From assembly GCA_964036665.1 (NCBI GenBank), contig OZ038532.1, forward strand, positions 868,001 to 932,000: a stretch of 64,000 bases of DNA, read 5' to 3'. The first letter of the stretch is position 1. Each line of letters opens with the position of its first letter. Below the pieces are notes generated by a model. That model had not been told where the DNA came from, made no database searches, and was given only the letters and a program-made list of their open reading frames with translations. Source of the DNA: Gordius sp. MW1. Taxonomy: Eukaryota; Nematomorpha; Gordioida; Gordea; Gordiidae. The translations under genes and the position numbers were made by a program. Positions 41,101 to 51,022 of the stretch are shown here, in pieces.

Positions 41101-41745
41101 ATAAGAACAAGGGTTAACAAGTGTTATACCATCTAAGTAACAAAATAATACGTGATATTAAAATAATACACTTGATATGGTGCTCGCCAGGGCCTGCCCA
41201 AAAAATATTAATTTACGACAGTTGCCCGGCCCGGCCCAACCCGTGGGCAGGTTTGGGCAGCGGGTCTGACCAGGTTTTTTGGTCTCTGCTTACAACGTAT
41301 GCTTTTTAATTTTAATTTTTAAATACGGCAAAATTTAGCTACTATGGTGTAAAAACATTATATTGGAACTGCAATGATTGTAACCTGAAAACTTGGCTTT
41401 GAATCTAGCTAAACTAACGATCAAGTTTAAAAATATCAAAGGAATCGAAATGAAGTTGAGAATGGATATAAATAATTGACCCGGCAAGGCTAAATAACGA
41501 TTCACCCTTGGCTCTAATTTGAGTTCTACAATGTAAAATATGGTTCCTAAATGAAATAGAGTAGTAAATTTATTTGTATATATTAACTTACCCACTATGA
41601 TTGATGCTATTAGACTCATCAGGAGCAAAATTTCTTTAGATATTTTAATTCCTTTTAATTCGTTAATTATTTTCATGATAATAGGAATGAATGAAATAGA
41701 AAAGAACAAATTTAAATGTTCTAGAATAATTGAAAATGGAAACAT
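38122..41745 (-). CDS. Divergent SLC1-family (EAAT/ASCT-like) transporter
   Basis: SLC1 proteins are trimeric elevator carriers for acidic or neutral amino acids. Minus-strand exons: 41745-41592, 41525-41385, 40267-40093, about 39880-39650, 39214-38978, 38671-38470, 38427-38293 and 38224-38122. All internal GT-AG sites agree in phase except the 40093-to-39880 junction, which I could not resolve. Family features are RYLALPGQLF (TM2), ASSASCLP (HP1 serine motif), GNILNKNGT (TM7, normally NMDGT), GTAGIPFAG (HP2), and DWLLDRIRTAVN (TM8). Substrate-side D394 and R397 (GltPh numbering) are kept. D312, M311 and D405 equivalents read N, K and N, and the E of LYEA is replaced. Frames stay open, so it looks like a real but altered transporter. 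The 5' start is the best in-frame ATG. Confidence 0.85.
40400..40917. other. SLC1 intron with a GC-rich scrap
   Basis: AT-rich intron. A scrap rich in GGCCGGG and CGGGCG at 40585-40670 resembles the GC-rich hAT-like family but lacks clear ends. Confidence 0.35.
40918..41288. mobile_element. GC-rich hAT-like MITE in SLC1 intron
   Basis: Flanked by a perfect 8-bp duplication CTTACAAC (40910-40917 and 41289-41296). Ends start CAGGCGTCAGA and finish GGTCTCTG, similar to the element at 27079-27891, with GCCCG-rich subterminal sequence. It lies between the second and third SLC1 exons. No coding capacity. Confidence 0.75.
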
Positions 41746-43310
41746 ATATTTAAAACATTGTATTGGTAAATATTTAATACTGGTCTGACGTTGACGAAAA
41801 AACCAGCATTAGTGGATATCTCAAATATCGTACTCGAAGTTTTAATCGAAAAAGTGTCTTATTATTTACTGTTGTTTAAAATATTAAAACAAAGCCTAAG
41901 TTAAGTCTTAAAACATTATTATACCGATATTGATGACTTTTGGACTCAAGTTATACTTGACATGAACCCAAAACGCCTAAATATAAACATAGTGTTCGTT
42001 CGCTGTGTTATTGCAATTAAATTAAAATAATTCTCATACGGTTGAGCTTCTCAATATGTAATTTAAATGTAAATTGTTTTTAATGTAATTAAATATTGGG
42101 GTAATCTATAAGGTAAAATTGTTTGAATATTGGCTCGAATGCAACAATACGGATAGCTTCAGTCGCCCTTAAATATTTTTTCAAACAATATCATAATTGG
42201 AATAACGAGGATTTAAAAAAATCTATTATTGAATTACAAAATGCAATCATATTTTGCTTATAGCATGTTATCCATCCTAAAATGCTCCATAAGATGGAAA
42301 AGATGAATCTTTTATCTTAATAAATTCATAAGTTAGTTATCTCATTTTATTCTTGTACAGAAGTCAAGGTTAGTCATTCAATTTCAATTAGTATACTTTT
42401 GTTCTTATATAGGTTTTCCAATCAGCATTAAACATACCTCGTATTAAATAATACTGAATTTACCGACTACACCGCAGATTAGGTTGTTTAATTGGCTTAA
42501 TTATCTAAAATTCTATAATTCAAATTATTCTTAATAATGGAACATACAATAACATTTTTAAATGGCTAGAAAATCTATCTAATCTCAGCTTCTTACTTTA
42601 TTTTAAGTTAATAATTTATAATTGATTTGGTTCTAGCTGTGCCCGCTTATCATTTTATATTAAAACTACCTTAAGCTCTAGAATTGTTTTATTAAAATTA
42701 CATACATATTTTAATGGGCTTCACTTCTAATTCAAATTTTTTCGAGATTTTCAAATCAGCACATATACCGATCCAAAACAAGCCCTTTTAAATCATATAA
42801 CGATTCCATTTGAAAAATATTTTTTAAACAATATATATAAATCAGTTATAAACAAAATCTAAACATGCGATTTCAATACTTTGCCATGATTGATTTGTAA
42901 AGATCCTCTAACAGACAAAGATTTGGCCCATTTTATTAAATATTAAGTTGTCAATCTGTGAGATAATGCGAAGTCTATGACCTTAATATGTTTTATTATA
43001 AACCGACCAATATTTACGTTCTAGCCCCTTTGCTTAATCATTTGTGCTTTCCTGCTGCCTTAGAAGACATGCAATCATTTAAAAGTTAGTTTTTTATAAA
43101 AAAAATGTCTTCATGAACATTACAATTTACATGCAACCCAATCGCGGATGTGTTTTTAATTGGCGGATGCTTGATAAAGTTATAATTATTAAATAAGCCT
43201 TAATTATGATCAATCTTGATGTATTAATGGTAAATTTAAATGCTGTTGGTGTTGTAAGCTGCAATATTGAATAAGGCTGAGTCCAACTATACGTGAGACT
43301 AGATCACATG
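41746..43310. other. Intergenic region between SLC1 and VRK
   Basis: About 1.5 kb of AT-rich sequence between two divergently transcribed genes. It must contain their promoters, but I cannot identify sites. No RNA gene or repeat is recognised before 43311. Confidence 0.4.
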
Positions 43311-43440
43311 GGTGTAGCAGGTGATTTCATCTCCACTTCCTTTTTTCCTGAATATGGGCTATATTTGCCCAGAATATCGCGCGACAATTTCCTCCACTCA
43401 TTTTATTAATCCATCCCCACCGCTTTTACACAATAAATTA
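43311..43440 (+). mobile_element. Remnant of the 23755-24586 foldback family upstream of VRK
   Basis: TTTTTTCCTGAATATGGGC and the following 90 bases align with the right arm of the foldback element, including ATCCATCCCCACCGCTTTTA near the end. The 33-nt hammerhead-like block is at 43347-43379. It lies about 80 bp upstream of the VRK start codon, possibly in its 5' UTR or promoter. Confidence 0.5.
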
Positions 43441-43518
43441 TATTACAAAGGAATGACAGTAAATAATATCATCTGACTCATTATTAAAATTCATTCATTT
43501 GTAACATTTGAATTTGAA

Positions 43519-46500
43519 ATGCCGGGTAAAACAATAAAAATGTTAACATAATAATTGTTACAGCTAAAAGAAAGCCACAATCTTCACGCACAATTTTAGA
43601 TAAAATATGCGAGAATCTTATAGTGACAGATTTATTAGACTTGAAATGGAAAGTTGGTCAGCAAATTGCCACTGGTGGTTTTGGAGCTATATATCTAGGT
43701 ATAATATTGCTGGTGCAATCTTAAAGTTAAAAAATTTTTACATTGATTTTTAAAATACACAAAACTAATAAATACTTTATGCTTTGATAAATAGTTTTTA
43801 ATGAACTAAATACAGCCGCATATTTATTTGCATTGAACATTTCAATTGTATTTCAAAATCTTTAAATTATTACTTTTGGTATTCAAATAGTATGATGATA
43901 TAAAAAATATAAATTGGATAGGGTTAAAATTGATTATTAAAATATTAATTAATTTAAATTAAGGTGGGCAATAATGACATAGGGATGGGCAAAACAATGA
44001 TTTTTTTGATATTTAAGCTTATTTTTATTAAATTAAAGATTATTGACCAAATGTGGGTGTCTAAACCCATGAAAATAATAATTAATTACAAATCTAGAAA
44101 CAACCTCTTTATTTTGTATCAAACTATTTATTTTTACAATTACCTATAGCCCATCCATATCAACATGTACCAAAACCCAAGCTGGAATATGTGATAAAAA
44201 TAGTAAATTTTAGAAGTTTGATCAATTGACTTTATATTTGAATAGGAACCTTTTAGCAATGGCCCATTATTCACTGAAATGCATTTTTATCAGCGTTGTT
44301 GCAAACCTGATATGAGTATCAAACCATTTTATACAATTCATTTCATTAAATTGTTGTGATTGTTTTTTCTAATTAACACTTAATGATGAATTATATAATT
44401 TTTATTTTAAACTGATGCTTTATATATTGTAAATATTCAAGTTTCACATGATAAATATTTTGAACAAAAATCAAATGTTTATAAACATTTAATTTGCCTT
44501 TTGTGAATAAAGTTTTATTTTGATTATATATCTGTTTAAATTAAAGTTGCAGATTGGGTACAAAGTCACAAAACAATAGATTCTATAGCCATACCCTCCT
44601 ATATAGCATCAGGCAGTCATTGTATAGGCAGCACAAAATTTAGATTTCTTATAATGGAGAAATTTGGACCGGATTTAGAAAAATATTATGAAAAGTGCAA
44701 AATGTCAGAGTCTTCATTGCGTAAACTTATCTGCCAAATAGCCATAAGAATGGTGACACATTATTTATCTTTGTTGACTTTTGTCCAATTTTAAATTTTG
44801 TATAAATATAGATTGATTTTAGACAAATAATAGTATTGATCTAAACAATATATAAAAGATTAATGTATAAATCAAGCTTAATTTGTACTTAAATGGTTTT
44901 ACTCCAATTTGAAGCCCTATAGATTATTTTCAAATCTTTTTGAAATATCATCTTATTAGTTGTATGCACTGGAATATATCCACGACAAAGGGTATGTACA
45001 TTCAGACATCAAAGCTTCCAACATTGTCCCTGGCCAATCAACTAAAAACAAAAATCAAGTACAAAATCTACCTTGTTGTTCAATAATTGAAGTTCTTAAT
45101 TTTTATAAATTTAAATTAACATATGAAATTTTAAATAGCATTTTTTAGATTTTTTATCTCGTTAGTTTATAAATGAGTTTGACCATATAAATTATCAATC
45201 TTAAATGCTTATATTTCAAAAGGAAATTTTTTTGCAGTGGATTATTTTTTGCATTATTTGCATACCTAAAAAATACATATAGCCGAGAAAAAACATTGCC
45301 TTAGATTAAATTATGATTTTGTCAAACTCTTTCTAATCATTTTGCAAACAACAGTATATACCAACACCCATACCTAAATGAAACTTTAATTACTCAGTAT
45401 ATAGGCGCAGCCAAGGGAGCAGTTAGGGGCCATAACCCCCCTCAAACCAAAATTTGTTTAAATTTATTAATTATATGGCTTTTAGAAAATGATCCCTTTG
45501 CCCCTCCTTAAATCATAATTGCCCCTCCCTCTAATTCCAATGCTGGCTACACCCATGACTTAGCATTAGATAATTTTAAAGATAATGACAATTTTATCAC
45601 ATTAACACCGAATCGTCCATATAATGCCTTTCTTTATAACTGATAGATTCAGATTAATTTGCCTATTTTTGCAGTTATTGCTCCTAGACTATGGGTTGGT
45701 GAGTAAGTATAAAGCTGAAAAGATTCACAAACCTTTCCGTACTGATGAACGTAAATGCCATGACGGAACCATAGAATACACTAGTATAGATGCCCACAAT
45801 GGCACTGGTAAATTAATCACATAATGATTAGTATTAATTTTATACATATGTATGCAAGTTTATTTTGTGTAGATTTTAATTTTAACCCAATTAAAAATAC
45901 TGAATATAATTTAAGGATCTTTTGAGAACTTTAGGCTCTACCTTCATAGTTTTTTAGTGAAGATTATGTTTCATCGATCTAAATCTATGGTTTAATATTA
46001 ATGCCCGGGTGTTTTAAAATTAGAATTCAGTTACGCAATTGAAATATGCGAACATGAGCTATAGAAATACATGGAAGTTTACTCCACTTGGTTTGATATT
46101 TTTTTTTTTTTTACATACTTTAATGACGATTTGAGAATTTTGACCCTCATAAAGAAAAATTCTAATGTATTTTTATCGGCAAATGTCAAGGGCGATAAAA
46201 ATAAACTATATTATTAAATATCTCGTCCTATTAAAGGACACCATCATATTTATTTTATCATTAAAACGAGATTGACATTTTTAAGAGAGTTTGAAATATC
46301 CAAGGGCCATAATTGTTAAAGACTTGTTCTATACAATTATGTTGACCTGGTGGAATATAAGAGATGAAACAAACTAAAATATGATCGATGCAACTTTAAT
46401 CTGCAAATATAAATTAATAATTTTCATTAAAAATAAAAATGCCGTGGCAATATAGCCTCGAAAAAGGTTAATATGGTCATTTTTTGCACCTTCAACCTCG

Positions 46501-49500
46501 TTTATCTACAAAACTGGAAGTCTTGGGGGAAAAATTAAAAGCAAATTATTATTCAGCGCATTCTCTATCAGAATTATTGGTCTGATTGGGGGATGGAATC
46601 ACAAAATCAATATTTGAGACCTGTGCAATTAATGGGGAGCCCTTCAACAAATTAAAATTGAAATTACCCAAGACTTAGCGCATAATTAGTCAAGTTTTCT
46701 TCTTTTTTTTCTGATGCAAAAAAACTTCTTACACGCATTTTTAGGTTTCGCAATTTAAGGAAGTATTTCCTTTCTATACTTTACACAGTTTTATATATAT
46801 ATATGTATATATACGAATTAAAATGAATTTAGCTGCACGTTTAACGATTATTAAGGTTTGGATATAAAAATGGATTGGAATTAATAGCTCTTTTTCAAAT
46901 ATTTAAATAAAGGGAATGATTGAAAAACAATTAATTTTTAAATATAAACCTATTTAATTTATTATAGAACCATCTAGGAGGTCGGATCTAGAAGTGTTGG
47001 CTTACAATCTCCTAAAATGGAGTTTTGGTACCCTTCCCTGGGAACGCAAAGGCAAATACGATCCAGAAATTGTTAAAAAAGAAAAATTAAAGTAAGTTTT
47101 TCTCTTACGCTATAATGCGCAAAATTTATATTTATTTGCAAGAATGTGTATTTTACTTATAGAACTTTTTGTTACCTCTTCTAGGCTCATGAAAAATCTT
47201 CCTCAATCCCTACATGACTGTTATAAGGGTGCAAGCGTGCCCAGTGAGTTTTTATTCAAATATTTATGATTTTTAATACGCATTTTAGGTGAAATAAGTG
47301 CGTATTTTAGCTATGTGTCCAAGATGAAATACGACGAAAAGCCAGATTACAACAAAGTTAGGGAAGAAATGTTTGAACGAACTTTAAAAGATACCTTCAA
47401 AAGTCCTTACAAAGACGATTTTTTCAATGCTCCTAGTAAGTTTTATTCTAATAACTAGTGTTGTAAAAATGGCTGGGTTTTGACCAAAAAAAACTAGCCT
47501 TTTTTACAACACTACTAATAACTTAAGTTTTTGCATTTTACACCACCCCACCCCCACACCAATTAATATTGCAATTATAGCTGTTTTGAAAGTTAGAGAA
47601 TAATTGTGTTAGGTTTAGGGTCTTCAGGTCGGGTCAAAAATTAAAAAGCCTTTCGGGCCTAGCTTGGCTCGAAGAAATTTAATTTTGTTGAGCTCTATAC
47701 ATGTTTGAAGCTATTTAGCATTTGAGGATGATTAGGTAACATAGTAGTGCTATGAGATCCCTTTTAACTAGTAAGAATTTTATTGTAAGAATGTAATATA
47801 AATATACACAAATTTAAACGAAACGCTCAATCAATGCCATTAGGTTATTTAATTGAGACTATTACTCAAGGAATTAATAAATTAGGGAATGACTGATTAA
47901 CAGAAATGACGGTTGCCATATTACAAAGAGGGAACACATTTAGACGTGGTAGATTAAAATGAAACGGATTTGAAAGTGTCTTGTTTTGTATCCTTAAAGT
48001 TAAGGTTCAAGAAATTTAGCCTAGAATGAGAAAAAACGTTAAAACTTACATAACTTTTTAAAATTATTAATACAGAATGGGCCGGTGTAGCATGATAGAG
48101 GCCAGCCGTCTTAGATATGAGCTGTCAATCAATCATTTTGACTGAGATTATATTTATTTTCCAATTAATTTTCAATTCTAACATGATGAAACTTATATTT
48201 GTGCAGGATGGGATTTAAGATATGAGGAATAGGAATAAATATTTGGGCGAATTGAAAGGAAAGATAGGGGGATATATCGGGCCGTAAAAGGATAAACTAT
48301 ATTGGGCCGTAAAGGGATAACCCTTGTCCCCTCCCCAAAGGGAGTAGTTAGAAGGGAGAATCAGGAGCTACATTTTTATTGTATATCTTAAGACGGAAAA
48401 TATAATAATTATGAATGAATCGAAACGCCTTATCAAGTTCAATGATGCGTATTCAAGTTGATTAATGGTAATACATATATATGGATATGGGGAATAAATA
48501 ACAAACACGTAGCGCTTGGGGGGGGGGGGTAAAGTAACACACGTACTGAAATTAAATAGAAAGTAAAAGTATCACATATGAACTTAAGGTTCCAGGAAAA
48601 GGGGTTAATCAGTGAGTATGCCTCTGATAGGCAGATGTTATAAGATCAAAAGACCCGACAATGTTAAGAAATCTAACAATAAATGAACAATGCACTGTTT
48701 TACAAAGGGTTGGAGGAAATGGGGAATATCCACGTATCAAGGGATACATTTATTAAAGATCAAATTTTGCCATTTATAAGCGTTATGTTTATTTTATCTG
48801 TTTTAATATATTGAGTTTAAATTAACATTTTGGATATAGTTGTTTATTAATAAAACCTTAATCAAATTAGGGTGAATAAATTTAACACGATTTAAAATTA
48901 TCAAAAATCTACTCTAATACTCCTCTACCCAATCCCATTGAAGTTAGAGAGATTGAAAAAGTAATTAATCATGCTTCCACCCAAAAGGGATGTTGATAGC
49001 ACGCTCAGTGCTACCACCCTACACCGGGGCGTGTACAACAATTAATATGAAGGATACAAAAGAAAATGGAAGAGCTGATAATTTGTTTTACAAACTCGGC
49101 TTTCCATTACCGTGTTTAAATAGAATTATCAACAATAATTTATTAACAATATCTATATAAAACACCAGCAAACAGAAATAATCATGGGCGTAGCCAAGGG
49201 GGGGCCTCTAAACCCAAAAATTATGGCTAAAATTTAAAAAAATTATCATTTTACCCCTCCCTAAATCAATATTGTCCCCCTCTAATCCTAATGCGGGCTA
49301 CGCCCATGGAGATAATTGATAAAACGTTAAACAATATCCATTATTAATGCTATGCATGTATATGACCCTATGAAATAAATTTTTAATAATCAGGTGTTAA
49401 TAAATCATGTAAAATATTTTTAAGATGACAGCCAAAAAACTTCGATGCCATCTTGCTCTTCGGCGCATTATGGCAAACCCGATCCCAAGGCCACCCATAA

Positions 49501-49972
49501 ACAGAGTAGACCCAAAAAGAAAATTAAGCCTTCGCCCGAATCTCAAGGCAGTATAGGTCCGAAACCTCAAAATTCAATAATCGAGAAATGCAATGGTTTG
49601 ACTATAGGAGCAGGAATTGGTCACAACAAAACTGATCACGTTGAAGCTTGTGAAAAGAAAGGCTTAAGGCCTCGTATAGTTGTCAACGGTAAAAATGAAG
49701 AATCAGAAGGGGTCAAAATACCAGGAATGCCAACGAAAAAACAAAAGATAACCCCTCCGCATAAAACTATAAATTTTATTATGGCTAACAAAAATAAAGT
49801 TAGCGGAGGCAAAATAAACCTATCAAGACGTAAAGTTATATGCAAACAATCTCCGCATATCAATCTAAACGCCAAAAATTTCGATCAAACTTGCTATCTA
49901 ACTCCACCCGAAACCATGCCTGGCCCTAGAATTTCGATGTCATCCATATTTTCTGACGATGCCGAAGATTAA
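43519..49972 (+). CDS. VRK1: Vaccinia-related kinase (VRK1-like)
   Basis: VRK kinases are nuclear Ser/Thr kinases of the CK1 group that phosphorylate BAF and chromatin proteins. Eleven exons join in phase: 43519-43525, 43564-43698, 44150-44202, 44246-44315, 44553-44752, 44960-45058, 45675-45807, 46968-47091, 47185-47243, 47289-47435 and 49425-49972, giving 524 residues (human VRK1 has 396). Landmarks are [11 protein letters not shown] (glycine loop), YVIKIEP with the ATP lysine, [23 protein letters not shown] (catalytic loop, HSD for the usual HGD), LLDYGL (DYG metal motif), [16 protein letters not shown] and PSRRSDLE. Catalytic residues are all present. The last exon adds a long Lys/Ser-rich tail, probably nuclear targeting. 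The first exon is 7 nt long (MP plus one base). Introns of 38 and 43 nt coexist with one of 2 kb. Confidence 0.93.
45401..45556 (+). mobile_element. MITE family C copy in VRK intron
   Basis: GGCGCAGCCAAGGGAGC at the left and ATGCTGGCTACACCCATGA at the right are inverted ends; TTTGCCCCTCCTTAAATCAT lies inside. It is in the intron before the DYG exon. Confidence 0.7.
45808..46967. other. VRK intron 7
   Basis: AT-rich intron without recognisable repeats or genes, apart from an AT microsatellite at about 46790-46815. Confidence 0.5.
47457..47514. mobile_element. 58-bp MITE family B relic just after a VRK exon
   Basis: AGTGTTGTAAAAATGGCTGG and GCCTTTTTTACAACACTA are inverted ends almost touching each other. 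The 9-bp duplication CTAATAACT flanks it perfectly (47448-47456 and 47515-47523). It is an extreme deletion derivative, starting 21 bp inside VRK intron 10. Confidence 0.8.
47524..49190. other. VRK intron 10, main part
   Basis: No coding sequence is supported. A GGTCGGG/GGCTCG-type scrap of the GC-rich hAT-like family lies at 47610-47700, and a G run at 48520-48531. Confidence 0.4.
49193..49308 (+). mobile_element. MITE family C copy in VRK intron 10
   Basis: CATGGGCGTAGCCAAGGG and GCGGGCTACGCCCATG are inverted ends. GAAATAAT and GAGATAAT flank it as an 8-bp duplication with one change, which suggests hAT-like transposition. Confidence 0.8.
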
Positions 49973-51022
49973 TTTTCACATTTAAAAAATATTTTTAATA
50001 CGATTTTGTTATAAAATGTGTGAAGAAAGTATATGTTTAATCGCCCGTGACAGCTAAGATTTTTATATAATTGACTTTTGCTTAAATTGCACCTTGAAAG
50101 TTTGAGCTCGGTGTTATATTTAATTTGTGTCAAGTTATCTGTGTGCTCAAACAAATTTTTGTAAAAAGTTATTGGTAGGTGACCTTCATAAATACATAGT
50201 GGAGTTTTCTTAATAGGGTCATATGACATTTAAATCAATTATAAAACAATTTTTGAATTATTCTTCAAAACACACACTTAAAAATGAGTGCAAATTTCGA
50301 AAAAGATAAAAGTAATTTTATAAATAACTGCTGTACAAATAGAGAATATAGCACATTATTTCATATAAATATGTTTTGTAAAGGTTGAAATAATTTTAAG
50401 TGTAACGCTAAAAGTAAAAGCTTGCAGTTAAAATGCTTTAGCATATGCCGAGTTTGCATTTTAACTCATTCTAAACGTTTTTTAAATATCATATATTTAA
50501 AAATGTCGAATTTTCACATATAAAACAAGGCCTAGAAAAAGAATAACTATTTTCACCCTTAATCTAAAAGATATTAGTATTTTCCTCTGAACCTAAAAAA
50601 TATTAAAATGCGGGCATTTAGAATTACTAACAATAAATATTGTTCTCACTCATACAGATACCGTGGATTCTAATAAAAGTCCAAAGCGAAAACCAAACCA
50701 CAGCTTTTATCGTGAGTAAAAAAAAATAACAAGGCAAATTTTGACATTCAGCTTTCAGAAATTGAAGTATTTGGGGAGGGGGGGGGGGGGTGAATACAAA
50801 TTTTTGGAATAACACGAGGCAAACGAATATAATACGCGAAATGTTTGTTTAAAACAATTAATCATCCAAACAATCAAGAATTTTAATGCGATCGAAAGTG
50901 AGGGATAAAAATGCATGAATTTTAATAATCACCCATTAAGACCTAGTGTTCTTAATTTCACAAGCACAGCTAAAACACATTTAGATAATTTTAGACGCCA
51001 AGTCTTAATAGTTTTAGGAGCG
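49973..51022. other. Spacer between convergent VRK and MIC60
   Basis: AT-rich sequence holding the two 3' ends. A G run at 50777-50790 is present. No gene is supported. Confidence 0.45.
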
